In this document: positions 17,748-25,400 of the stretch, piece after piece | Layout of the letters: every line of letters starts with the position of its first letter | Numbering within the stretch: position 1 is the stretch's first letter | Source of the DNA: Pseudomonas anuradhapurensis | Lineage (GTDB): Bacteria > Pseudomonadota > Gammaproteobacteria > Pseudomonadales > Pseudomonadaceae | Reading direction: 5' to 3' | NCBI RefSeq assembly: GCF_014269225.2 | Contig: NZ_CP077097.1 | Span: forward strand, 3,235,001-3,299,000 | Length of the DNA: 64,000 nucleotides | Translations under genes and position numbers: made by a program | The notes under the pieces: generated by a model | What the model was told of the DNA's origin: nothing | Seen by the model: only the letters and a program-made list of their open reading frames with translations | Databases searched by the model: none

Positions 17748-18161
17748 ATGCGCTACTCACTGTTCGATGGTCAACGCGACATCCTTTTGTTGGTCGCCCG
17801 AGTGACACTGATGATCCTGTTCATCTTGTCTGGCTGGGGCAAGCTGACCGGTTTCGACGGCACGGTCGGCTACATGACCTCGCTGGGCGCCCCTGCCCCG
17901 ATGCTGGCAGCAGCAGTTGCCGTTCTCATGGAATTCGTTGTCGGCATCCTGCTGATCCTCGGCTTCTACACCCGGCCACTGGCGTTCCTGTTCGCCCTGT
18001 TCGTGCTGGGCACTGCGTTGCTGGGCCACCCGTTCTGGAACATGGTCGACCCGGAGCGCAGTGCCAACCTGACCCAGTTCCTGAAAAACCTCAGCATCAT
18101 GGGCGGCCTGCTGGCGCTGGCCGTCAGTGGCCCAGGGCGTTTTTCAGTAGACGGTCGCTGA
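17748..18161 (+). CDS. DoxX-family membrane protein
   Basis: This 137-residue protein has four hydrophobic helices and the DoxX signature (RVTLMILFILSGWGKLTGFDG, GFYTRPLAFLFALFVLGTAL). Related proteins are inner-membrane components tied to quinone or thiol redox functions, but the role of most is unknown. The ATG at 17748 (MRYSLFDGQRD) is preferred over the upstream in-frame GTG because GGAA precedes it and the longer N-terminus looks like intergenic sequence. It converges with the acidic-protein gene, whose stop is one base away. Confidence 0.88.
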   Translation: MRYSLFDGQRDILLLVARVTLMILFILSGWGKLTGFDGTVGYMTSLGAPAPMLAAAVAVLMEFVVGILLILGFYTRPLAFLFALFVLGTALLGHPFWNMVDPERSANLTQFLKNLSIMGGLLALAVSGPGRFSVDGR

Positions 18162-18162
18162 A

Positions 18163-18360
18163 TCACTCCTCTTCGCAGTCGTCGAACCACGCTGGGTGAT
18201 CGCGTTCTTCGTCATCGAGCTCATCCAGCGTTTGTTCGTCTTCCTCGATGTCATCCTCGATGCCTCGGGCATCGGCTTCTGCTTCACTGTCGTCGTACAG
18301 GAATTCGTGATCAAGCAGGTGATCATGCTCGGGTTCGTGCAGGTCGTCTTCGTCGTGCAT
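18163..18360 (-). CDS. Highly acidic 65-residue protein, unknown function
   Basis: The ATG at 18360 has AGGAG six bases upstream. The product is dominated by Asp and Glu, contains a few His, and ends FDDCEEE. It has no signal peptide or hydrophobic segment. Such a peptide may bind metals or basic partners, or be intrinsically disordered, but no family is recognised. It converges tail to tail with the DoxX gene. Confidence 0.7.
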   Translation of the reverse strand: MHDEDDLHEPEHDHLLDHEFLYDDSEAEADARGIEDDIEEDEQTLDELDDEERDHPAWFDDCEEE

Positions 18361-18484
18361 GCTGGCTCCTGGGCTCGTGGCAGGCCTGTATAGGCTGATC
18401 AACCGCGCAGGTCAATGCATTACCGTTTAATGCTGGGTTAACCGGCCGAGTCCAACCTGCAGGCTCTCCCTTCAAACGTTGCTT

Positions 18485-18510
18485 GCCCGCCTTTCCCGGC
18501 GGGCTTTTTT
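18485..18510 (+). terminator. Rho-independent terminator with no obvious parent gene
   Basis: GCCCGCC pairs with GGCGGGC around TTTCCC, followed by six T. On the plus strand nothing annotated ends just upstream: the DoxX gene stops 324 bp earlier. It may end a small RNA or the long DoxX transcript. Confidence 0.75.
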
Positions 18511-18619
18511 ATGGCTGCCACCCTCCCCCTGTCCAATGCAGGAAAATCACAGGGAACCCGGCCCATGCTGGCCACGCTCGCAAATGATGCAGGACCTTTG
18601 TTTTTCAAGGAGAGCATCC

Positions 18620-19294
18620 ATGACTGTAAACATCGACACCCTGATCATTACCACCCCCGTAGCCAAATCCGCCACCGACCCGGTCGCCCTGGAATTGACC
18701 GGCGCCCAGGCGCTGGCCACGCTGCCCGAGGTGGTTGCCCGCCTGAGTGATGGCTCGGTGCGCCTGACCGCCCCGACCAAGGGCGCCTCCAGCAAAAGCA
18801 CCCACCGCACCCGCTGCGAGTGGAAGGAGCCCGTCTACTGGGCACTGAACAGCACCGCCCGGCACCGCAACCACCAGACCATGGTGCTGGAGAAGGTCAA
18901 CCTGGCGCAGAAAGTGGTGATTGCCCAGTTGCATGTCAAAGACGATGACAGCCCACCTATCAAGGTGTTCTGGAACAAGGCCAGAATAACCGTCGGTTTC
19001 CGTACCGAGTTCAACCAGCTCACTACCAGCAGCAGCACGGTACTGACCGACGTCCCGCTGGGGGCGCGCTTCGACATCACCATCGAGGTAACGGCGGCCG
19101 GCGCCTGCACGGTCAGCGCCAGCTGCAATGGCCGCACCGGCACGACCTCGGGCCTCCAACTGAACGATACCTGGGCCACGCGCACGCTGAACTTCCATGG
19201 CGGGGTGTACAACCAGGTGGACTATACCGATACCACGCCGCCCGAAGACGGCTCGGTGTGTGTGATCAGCCAACTGGACCTGAGCCATGCGTGA
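18620..19294 (+). CDS. PL7-family polysaccharide (alginate) lyase-like protein
   Basis: The 224-residue protein has the three marks of PL7/alginate-lyase-2 domains in modified form: RTRCEWKE (63-70) for the R(S/T)E-L-R motif, QLH (103-105) for Q(I/V)H, and NFHGGVYNQ (191-199) for YFKAGxYxQ, keeping the likely catalytic Arg, Gln, His and Tyr197. These enzymes cleave alginate by beta-elimination. It has no signal peptide, so either it acts in the cytoplasm or leaves by another route. The frame is open 47 codons upstream, but AAGGAG before the ATG at 18620 decides the start. It is monocistronic, with a terminator downstream. Confidence 0.82.
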   Translation: MTVNIDTLIITTPVAKSATDPVALELTGAQALATLPEVVARLSDGSVRLTAPTKGASSKSTHRTRCEWKEPVYWALNSTARHRNHQTMVLEKVNLAQKVVIAQLHVKDDDSPPIKVFWNKARITVGFRTEFNQLTTSSSTVLTDVPLGARFDITIEVTAAGACTVSASCNGRTGTTSGLQLNDTWATRTLNFHGGVYNQVDYTDTTPPEDGSVCVISQLDLSHA

Positions 19295-19368
19295 CACCCC
19301 TATCACCTGAACTTCACAAAATACTGACATCCGGCTGGGCACACTGACCCTGCTCCCTATGTTCTTAC

Positions 19369-19402
19369 AGCCCGCCGCATCCTTGCCGCGGGCTTTTCTT
19401 TT
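19369..19402 (+). terminator. Rho-independent terminator of the PL7 gene
   Basis: AGCCCGC (19369-19375) pairs with GCGGGCT (19388-19394), followed by TTTCTTTTT. Confidence 0.88.
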
Positions 19403-19516
19403 TGTGGCATACGCCGCGCCCCTGAGCATGACCTGAAGCAGTTTTCCCGTAGCGACCCAGAGCTATGCTTAGCCGGCGATAAGCAAGCCCATTCGGAACA
19501 GGAAACGGAGGCTCAT

Positions 19517-20527
19517 ATGAAAGCTGCTGTTGTTGCCCCAGGCCGTCGCGTAGAGGTGGTGGAGAAGACCCTGCGCCCACTCGAACACGGCGAGGCGCTG
19601 CTGAAGATGCAATGCTGTGGTGTGTGCCACACCGACCTGCATGTGAAAAACGGCGACTTCGGTGACAAGACCGGCGTGGTGCTGGGCCACGAAGGTATTG
19701 GCGTGGTCCAGGAGGTCGGGCCGGGCGTCACCTCGCTCAAGCCAGGCGACCGCGCCAGCGTGGCCTGGTTCTACCAGGGCTGCGGGCATTGCGAGTATTG
19801 CAACAGCGGCAATGAAACCCTGTGCCGCGAGGTGAAGAACGCCGGCTACACGGTAGACGGCGGCATGGCCGAAGCCTGCATCGTCAAGGCCGACTACTCG
19901 GTCAAAGTGCCCGACGGGCTCGACTCCGCGGCAGCCAGCAGCATTACTTGCGCCGGCGTGACTACCTACAAGGCGGTGAAGGTCTCCAACATCCGCCCCG
20001 GCCAGTGGATCGCCATCTACGGCCTCGGTGGCCTTGGCAACCTGGCGCTGCAATATGCCAGGAACGTGTTCAACGCCAAAGTGATCGCCATCGATGTCAA
20101 TGACGAGCAGCTGCGCTTCGCCAGCGAGATGGGCGCCGACCTGGTAATCAATCCGCGTACCGAAGATGCTGCCAAGGTCATCCAGGCAAAGACCGGAGGC
20201 GCCCATGCGGCGGTGGTTACCGCAGTGGCCAAGGCTGCCTTCAACTCGGCGGTCGACGCCCTGCGCGCCGGCGGACGACTGGTGGCAGTCGGGCTGCCAT
20301 CGGAAGCCATGGACCTGAATATCCCCCGCCTGGTGCTGGACGGTATCGAAGTGGTCGGTTCGCTGGTCGGTACCCGCCAGGACCTGCAGGAAGCCTTCCA
20401 GTTTGCCGCAGAAGGGAAAGTGGTGCCGAAGGTCACGCTGCGCCCTATCGAAGATATCAACCACATCTTCGAGGAAATGCTGGAGGGCAAGATCAAAGGG
20501 CGGATGGTGATTCAGTTCGAAGGATGA
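19517..20527 (+). CDS. adhP: Zinc-dependent alcohol dehydrogenase AdhP
   Basis: This 336-residue MDR-family enzyme interconverts primary alcohols such as ethanol and their aldehydes with NAD. The catalytic zinc ligands are Cys37 (CGVCHTDLH), His58 (GHEG) and Cys145. The structural zinc site is Cys89, Cys92, Cys95 and Cys103 ([15 protein letters not shown]). The nucleotide fold shows [15 protein letters not shown] followed by an acidic residue (IDVND), which favours NAD over NADP. An 8-bp inverted repeat (GTGCGCTG / CAGCGCAC, 20535-20560) follows the stop but has no T-run. Confidence 0.95.
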   Translation: MKAAVVAPGRRVEVVEKTLRPLEHGEALLKMQCCGVCHTDLHVKNGDFGDKTGVVLGHEGIGVVQEVGPGVTSLKPGDRASVAWFYQGCGHCEYCNSGNETLCREVKNAGYTVDGGMAEACIVKADYSVKVPDGLDSAAASSITCAGVTTYKAVKVSNIRPGQWIAIYGLGGLGNLALQYARNVFNAKVIAIDVNDEQLRFASEMGADLVINPRTEDAAKVIQAKTGGAHAAVVTAVAKAAFNSAVDALRAGGRLVAVGLPSEAMDLNIPRLVLDGIEVVGSLVGTRQDLQEAFQFAAEGKVVPKVTLRPIEDINHIFEEMLEGKIKGRMVIQFEG

Positions 20528-20684
20528 CGTACACGTGCGCTGGCTGTGGCTGCAGCGCACGCTACCCCTTGATAAAAACGAACCAACCGGTGCCGCCTGG
20601 GCTCTAGTTGCTGGTAAGGGCAGGAATTTCTGCCTGGCAACCTGCCGGGCCTGAGATGAACGGTGGTTTGAAGGGGTGGACAGC

Positions 20685-20906
20685 ATGACGGAAGAAGAAG
20701 CAAAAGACGTGCTCGAGCGGATCGAATACGAGCTCAGCCTTGGTCAGCCGCACACTGCGACACAAATCGTCATCCACGATCTGGGCTTATGGGCTTATCT
20801 GGAAAAGACCAGCGGCTTCATCACCAGTGGCGGTGCGCTGTTCGATAGGCCAGTGTTACTGCAGCCGAAATGCGATGCTTCCTTCACGGTAGTGTCCAAG
20901 CCGTGA
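20685..20906 (+). CDS. Small hypothetical protein (73 residues)
   Basis: The ATG at 20685 follows AAGGGGTGG. The alternative GTG at 20676 lies inside that ribosome site. The protein starts MTEEEAKDVLERIEYEL and is acidic and soluble. I recognise no domain. It is the first of five small uncharacterised genes between adhP and tRNA-Cys. Confidence 0.6.
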   Translation: MTEEEAKDVLERIEYELSLGQPHTATQIVIHDLGLWAYLEKTSGFITSGGALFDRPVLLQPKCDASFTVVSKP

Positions 20907-20957
20907 GTCGTAGCGCCTTCGCGAACAGGCGACTGGTCAGCTAATCGAGGTACAGAC

Positions 20958-21194
20958 ATGAGCATCCGCAGCTTGGCGAAGAACCTGCCACCCGACCCAG
21001 GCAATGAAGGCTGGTTGCTCGGTTGGGGCGTGCTGAGAGACCGCCATCCTTGGCATTTCGTCGATGTTTATGCCGACCAGAAGACGGCCAGGGCCGAGGC
21101 ACAGCGCCGTGGTCATGGCTACGTGGTGGAGTTCGGTTCGCACCGCTTGGGGTCGGATGAATTCATCTGTGGGATAAGCCCACCTGAAGGCTAG
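20958..21194 (+). CDS. Small hypothetical protein (78 residues)
   Basis: GAGG lies 8 bases before the ATG at 20958. The product contains GWLLGWGVLRDRHPWHFVDV and an Arg-rich helix (KTARAEAQRRG), with no signal or membrane segment. It looks like a compact single-domain protein of unknown function. It follows the 73-residue gene by 51 bp on the same strand, so a small operon is possible. Confidence 0.65.
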   Translation: MSIRSLAKNLPPDPGNEGWLLGWGVLRDRHPWHFVDVYADQKTARAEAQRRGHGYVVEFGSHRLGSDEFICGISPPEG

Positions 21195-21246
21195 CGCCTT
21201 TGCATGAGGCGAGGCAGCGGGGGCGCCTGGGCACCCCCACTTTCGA

Positions 21247-21345
21247 TCATGCCAACAGACGTCGCATGATCAACTCGCCATCGATCACTTCGCCCGTCTC
21301 GACAAAGCCTTCGCAGACATAGAGACGTCGCGGAAACTGGGTCAT
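21247..21345 (-). CDS. Very small protein (32 residues) with a strong ribosome site
   Basis: An ATG at 21345 preceded by AAGGAGGTG, close to the ideal Shine-Dalgarno, opens a 32-residue frame starting MTQFPRRLYVCEGFVE and ending at TGA 21247. The frame is open further upstream, but the ribosome site fixes this start. The function is unknown. Confidence 0.5.
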   Translation of the reverse strand: MTQFPRRLYVCEGFVETGEVIDGELIMRRLLA

Positions 21346-21550
21346 GAGGGCACCTCCTTGTTCGCGGAAGGGAAAGACAATCCACTGATCCGGCCGACCG
21401 AGGCGTGAATCTAGGGGCGTGCGCGACAAATATTCAAGCGACCGACCAGGCACTGCAGCGGGTGACTGGCCGATGCCCTACACCCGCCTGAAACTCGAGC
21501 GTCTCGTTGTTTTCGGCAGAACTCAGCAATGGCCTGGACGTCGCGCAAGA

Positions 21551-21850
21551 CTACCCCGTGGCGACCTTCCGGCTGGGCGATCGCACTCCGCCAGCCAGGC
21601 AGCGAGCACGCCCTACGCCCCGGGCCATTGCCCGCGTCATCGTCTCTCCTGGGCGAGAATCAAAGCTTTCTTCGTGGATCATCGCTCCACCGGGAGCATA
21701 GACACCGATGAACATCTGGGTTGCGCCGGTTCTGGACAGCCGAACCTGCACATCGATTTGGGTTCCGTCACTCAACGTTTCGTTATGAGTTCTGGTGTGT
21801 AATACCGGGTCGCCCCACTGCCAGAAGCACTCGCCACGCTCCCTCGCCAT
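21551..21850 (-). CDS. Hypothetical protein (99 residues)
   Basis: The product begins MARERGECFWQWGDPVLHT and has a central beta-rich stretch (GTQIDVQVRLSRTGATQMFIGVYAP). The amino-acid composition looks like a real protein, but no family is recognised and the ribosome site is weak. An Arg/Pro-rich tail could be disordered. It belongs to the group of small genes near tRNA-Cys. Confidence 0.5.
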   Translation of the reverse strand: MARERGECFWQWGDPVLHTRTHNETLSDGTQIDVQVRLSRTGATQMFIGVYAPGGAMIHEESFDSRPGETMTRAMARGVGRARCLAGGVRSPSRKVATG

Positions 21851-21985
21851 CGTCCCAATGTCCTGAGTTATCGAGAAAGATGCTTCTTACAGCAACGAGC
21901 ACACCGACTCAAGATTTTTGACGCCAAATAAATGGCTTCCGGACGACCGGGAAAGGCCAAGCACGTATCGAGTGAAACGGAACGA

Positions 21986-22228
21986 TCAGCCTGATCGCAA
22001 CTCGGCCGAATCATTGTCATCCTCATTGCCGAGGCCACACAGCTCGGGAGGGTTGAGCGTCGCGGCAAAGCTCATCCACTTCTCGAAGACTTCCCGATGA
22101 TGGGCCTGCGCCTCTTTCCATGAAGGATCGCCAATACGTCCGTACGCGACTTGGTTCATGATCGACGAGGTTATGGCATCCAGCTCTCTCAGGAGCTGAT
22201 ATGCAGCAAACCTTTTATCTAGTGGCAT
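21986..22228 (-). CDS. Hypothetical protein (80 residues)
   Basis: The protein begins MPLDKRFAAYQLLRELDAI and is predicted mainly helical, with a hydrophilic acidic tail (NEDDNDSAELRSG). No signal peptide is seen. The surrounding DNA (about 21850-22450) is more AT-rich by eye than the rest of the window. The family is unknown and the ribosome site is weak. Confidence 0.5.
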   Translation of the reverse strand: MPLDKRFAAYQLLRELDAITSSIMNQVAYGRIGDPSWKEAQAHHREVFEKWMSFAATLNPPELCGLGNEDDNDSAELRSG

Positions 22229-22472
22229 GTGTCATCTCGCAAGGCAGTAGAACTCAAACTCGCAGCATCGCTGAGGTTTGGGACAGCTCTGTTCTGTTTT
22301 TGCTCCTTGTCAGCCGTCGGCTGCAAGGTCAACCAGGCGCCTGAAGCTGGCGAGCTCCTGCACAACAGGGAGCTTACAACATGTGCTCAAGGCCACGCCG
22401 CCTCGACGCTATCGCCAGGCTCTGGCAATGAGGAAGGATAACTGGTTGTAGGACTTAATTTTTTCAGCCCAC
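22229..22472. other. AT-richer gap between small hypothetical genes and tRNA-Cys
   Basis: A GTG-started 70-codon frame on the plus strand (22229-22441) contains a weak lipobox-like GC, but it lacks a ribosome site and an Asp/Glu/Lys pattern I trust. I see no other gene. Confidence 0.4.
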
Positions 22473-22505
22473 AAAGAAAAACCCCGCAGACGTTAATCTG
22501 CGGGG
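22473..22505 (-). terminator. Rho-independent terminator of tRNA-Cys
   Basis: On the minus strand CCCCGCAGA pairs with TCTGCGGGG (22482-22505), followed by a T-rich run (22473-22481). It lies 11 bp after the tRNA-Cys 3' end. Confidence 0.9.
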
Positions 22506-22516
22506 CTTTCGAATAG

Positions 22517-22590
22517 TGGAGGCCGAGGTCGGAATCGAACCGGCGTAGACGGATTTGCAATCCGGAGCATAACCACTTTGCTACTCGGCC
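22517..22590 (-). tRNA. tRNA-Cys (anticodon GCA)
   Basis: The minus strand gives GGCCGAG at the 5' end pairing with CTCGGCC, a D-arm GTAGCAAAGTGGTTAT, an anticodon loop GATTGCAAATC with anticodon GCA, a GGTTCGATTCC T-arm and an encoded CCA end. The length is 74 nt. Confidence 0.97.
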
Positions 22591-22744
22591 TCAAAGTTCG
22601 GATCTAGCGGCTTGCGCTTCGCTATCTCCTTGAAACGCTGAACCTTTTTCAAAGTTTGCTGCGTTTCGATGGGCGCCATTATGTCTGCATTCGTTTAACC
22701 TTGCAACCCCCTGAACGAAAAAAAATTTCAACGGGTTCAAGGTG

Positions 22745-23770
22745 TTAGCGTAGGCGGCCGAGTTTACTCCATAACCCCACCACGGTGTTCTCCACCGTGC
22801 CGCTGGCAGCCATGCCGATGCGCTCCTGCAGGCTCTTGCGTTCGGCATAGTGCAAGTGGAACAGGTTGGCAGTGCGTGCACGCTCGCTGAGGTATTCGTC
22901 GCTGGTCTGCAATTCGTCCACCAGCTTGCGGTTGAGTGCCGCGACGCCCAGCCACACTTCGCCGGTGGCCACTTCGTCGATGTGCAGCTGCGGGCGATAC
23001 CGGGCGACGAAATCCTTGAACAGCTGATGGGTGATGTCCAGGTCTTCCTGGAACTTCTCCCGCCCCTTCTCGGTGTTCTCGCCAAACACGGTCAGGGTGC
23101 GCTTGTACTCACCGGCCGTGAGCACTTCGAAATCGATGTCGTGTTTTTTCAGCAGGCGGTTGACGTTGGGCAATTGCGCCACCACGCCGATGGAGCCCAG
23201 CACGGCGAACGGTGCGCTGACAATCTTTTCGCCGATGCAGGCCATCATGTAGCCGCCGCTGGCGGCCACCTTGTCGATGCACACGGTCAACGGGATGCCA
23301 GCCTGGCGGATGCGCGCCAGTTGCGAGGCGGCCAGGCCGTAGCTGTGTACCAGGCCTCCCCCGCTTTCCAGGCGCAATACCACTTCGTCATGCGGGGTGG
23401 CCAGGGTCAGCAGCGCAGTGATTTCGTTGCGCAGGCTTTCGGTGGCGGAGGCCTTGATGTCACCGTCGAAGTCCAGGACGAAGACCCGGCCCTTTTCCTC
23501 GGCCTTGCCTTTCTTCTTCTGCTGCTGTTTTTCCGCCTTGGCCTGCTGCTTGCGCAACGCCTTGAGTTCGGCCTTGTCGAGCAGGCCGGACTCCAGGCGC
23601 TCACGCAGGTCCTTGTAGAATTCGTTCAGACGGGTGACCTGCAATTGCCCGCCCGGTTTACGCCGCCCTTTGCCACGCAGCCCGGCGATGGCCGACAGCA
23701 CCACCAGGATGGCGATGACCAGGGTGGCGGTTTTGGCGAGAAAGCTTGCGTATTCGGCAAGAAACTCCAC
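22745..23770 (-). CDS. sohB: Inner-membrane S49 protease SohB
   Basis: This 341-residue protein has one N-terminal membrane helix (LVIAILVVLSAIAGL), a Lys/Gln-rich charged linker (residues 70-95) and a ClpP-fold S49 peptidase domain facing the periplasm. The catalytic Ser171 lies in KVAASGGYMMA and the general-base Lys223 in AGEYKRTLTVFGENTEKG, as in SppA/SohB. SohB overexpression suppresses htrA loss in E. coli, which suggests an envelope quality-control role. The linker contains runs of KAEKQQQKKKGKAEEKG-like sequence that vary in length among homologues. Confidence 0.93.
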   Translation of the reverse strand: MEFLAEYASFLAKTATLVIAILVVLSAIAGLRGKGRRKPGGQLQVTRLNEFYKDLRERLESGLLDKAELKALRKQQAKAEKQQQKKKGKAEEKGRVFVLDFDGDIKASATESLRNEITALLTLATPHDEVVLRLESGGGLVHSYGLAASQLARIRQAGIPLTVCIDKVAASGGYMMACIGEKIVSAPFAVLGSIGVVAQLPNVNRLLKKHDIDFEVLTAGEYKRTLTVFGENTEKGREKFQEDLDITHQLFKDFVARYRPQLHIDEVATGEVWLGVAALNRKLVDELQTSDEYLSERARTANLFHLHYAERKSLQERIGMAASGTVENTVVGLWSKLGRLR

Positions 23771-23967
23771 ATTGACTCCTTAAATACCTGCGCCACAACG
23801 GCGCGTAACTGTAGCAAGCATACCGTTGCGCCTGAGGTGCTGCCAGCCGGTGCAAACGCTGGCAACATCTTTCAAACAAGCTTTTCAAACGCTTGTATGT
23901 TTTTTCGTTGACAGCCCGTGTGCCGCATCCTAACCTCGCAGCAACCTCCAACAGGCCGGAACCTTCC

Positions 23968-24678
23968 GTGGGCAACCTCTACCTGATCCGACATGGCCAA
24001 GCCTCCTTCGGCGCCGAAGACTACGACGTCCTCTCGCCGGTGGGCGTGCGCCAAAGCCAGGCCCTGGGCGAACACCTGGCCCAGCTCGGCGTGCGCCTGG
24101 ACCGCTGCGTGGCAGGCAACCTGCGCCGCCAGCAGGATACCGCGCGCCTGGCACTGGAGGCTCTGCACGCCAGTGGCTGCCCGGTGCCGGCTGTTGAGAC
24201 CGATGCCGCGTTCAATGAGTTCGATGCCGACGGCGTGATCCGCGCCTTGCTACCCGGGCTGCTGCCGGACGAGCCTGATGCCCTGCACATCCTGCGTAAT
24301 GCTGCACAGCATCGCAGCGAATTCCAGCGCCTGTTCGCACTGATGGTACAGCGTTGGTACGAGGGCGAGCATGCCGACGATGGCCTGGAAACCTGGCAGG
24401 CCTTCACTACGCGGGTGCGCGATGGCCTGCACCGCGTACTTGATGGCGCCGCCGGCAGCGAGAATATCGCCATCTTCACCTCGGGCGGCACCATTGCCGC
24501 CCTGCTCCACCTGGTTACCCGTATTACCCCCGGCCAGGCGTTCGCGCTGAACTGGCAGATCATCAACACGTCGCTCAGCCAGCTGAAGTTCCGCGGCCGC
24601 GACGTGGCACTGGCTTCCTTCAACAGCCAGGCCCATGTGCAGCTGTTGAAGGCGCCGGAGCTTGTCACCTATCGATGA
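23968..24678 (+). CDS. Histidine phosphatase family protein (phosphoglycerate mutase-like)
   Basis: The protein (236 residues) carries the catalytic LIRHGQASFGAEDYDVLSPVG at its start and the second-His region IFTSGGTIAALLH. The start is taken as the GTG at 23968 (GNLYLIRHG) since homologues begin there. The frame is open 25 codons upstream without a ribosome site. Family members act on small phosphoesters or phosphoproteins, but the substrate is unknown. Downstream lie an SCP2-domain gene and an ACAD10/LvaA-type kinase, which suggests a link to acyl-CoA metabolism. Confidence 0.88.
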   Translation: MGNLYLIRHGQASFGAEDYDVLSPVGVRQSQALGEHLAQLGVRLDRCVAGNLRRQQDTARLALEALHASGCPVPAVETDAAFNEFDADGVIRALLPGLLPDEPDALHILRNAAQHRSEFQRLFALMVQRWYEGEHADDGLETWQAFTTRVRDGLHRVLDGAAGSENIAIFTSGGTIAALLHLVTRITPGQAFALNWQIINTSLSQLKFRGRDVALASFNSQAHVQLLKAPELVTYR

Positions 24679-24734
24679 GCCCGGCTTGTTGTGTCCCTGC
24701 GGGGACGTGTAAATCACTCTATAAGGAATGCGCC

Positions 24735-25052
24735 ATGACCTCCGTAGCTGATGCCGTCAAAAAGATGCAAGAGAAGTTCAACCCATCCGCTGCCGCCGGC
24801 CTGGACCTGGTGTTCGGCTTCAACATCACCGACGAAGACAAGCACTACGCGCTGATCGTCAAGGACGGCACTTGCGACCTGCAGGAAGGCGAAAACCCGG
24901 ATGCCAACTGCACGCTGGTGATGGACAGCGAAACCCTCAAGGGTATCGTCAGCGGCGAAACCGACGGCATGCAGGCGTTCATGAGCGGCAAGCTGCGCGT
25001 TGAAGGCGACATGATGCTGTCGATGAAGCTCAGCGAGCTGTTCCCGTCCTGA
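24735..25052 (+). CDS. SCP2 sterol-carrier-domain protein
   Basis: The 105-residue protein consists of one SCP2 domain: AGLDLVFGFNITDEDKHYALIVKDGTC, LVMDSETLKGIVSGE, MQAFMSGKLRVEGDMMLSMKL. SCP2 folds bind fatty acyl chains or CoA esters. AAGGAA precedes the ATG at 24735. It follows the phosphatase by 56 bp and has its own terminator, so the two may form one transcript. Confidence 0.93.
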   Translation: MTSVADAVKKMQEKFNPSAAAGLDLVFGFNITDEDKHYALIVKDGTCDLQEGENPDANCTLVMDSETLKGIVSGETDGMQAFMSGKLRVEGDMMLSMKLSELFPS

Positions 25053-25077
25053 GGGCTGGCGATACCGGCTGATCAGA

Positions 25078-25109
25078 AACCGAAGCCTGAATGGCTTCGG
25101 TTTTTTTTT
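25078..25109 (+). terminator. Rho-independent terminator after the SCP2 gene
   Basis: AACCGAAGCC and GGCTTCGGTT pair around TGAAT, followed by a run of T (to 25109). Confidence 0.95.
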
Positions 25110-25137
25110 GCCCTCGGCAGGCTGCGCTGGCTTTTTT

Positions 25138-25248
25138 GTAGGAGCGGCCTTGTGTCGCGATGGGGCGCGAAGCGGCCCAGGATTGCGGCGCTGATACAAG
25201 ATCGCCGGGGCCGCGGTGCGGCCCATCGCGACACAAGGCCGCTCCTAC
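25138..25248. repeat. Inverted pair of long REP-like elements
   Basis: GTAGGAGCGGCCTTGTGTCG at 25138 is mirrored at the far end by CGACACAAGGCCGCTCCTAC (to 25248). Inner arms include GCGATGGG/CCCATCGC. The same element type recurs at 44877-44988 and 48547-48667. Outward terminal GTAGGAGC and inward variable cores fit a BIME-like doublet. The promoter of the kinase gene must lie in the remaining 150 bp (25250-25400). Confidence 0.9.
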
Positions 25249-25400
25249 ACGGTTGCGCGCCAGGCGAACAGTGCAGCTTCATCAAGGCAGTTGATCAAGC
25301 TGCAACACCCTTACCTATTTAGTATCTGGCACGCTTGTTCCAACCTCACCAGCGCATTAGATTAGCCAATAGTCCTTGCGATCGAGAATAAGGAAAACGC

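Noticed and set aside
22229..22441. 70-codon GTG frame that could be a lipoprotein
   Set aside because: No ribosome site, poor lipobox and no similarity I can name; kept only as a note.
25330..25400. A sigma54 promoter (CTGGCACGCTTGTTCC) before the kinase gene
   Set aside because: The -24 GG is present, but the -12 element reads CC instead of GC, so the match is insufficient.
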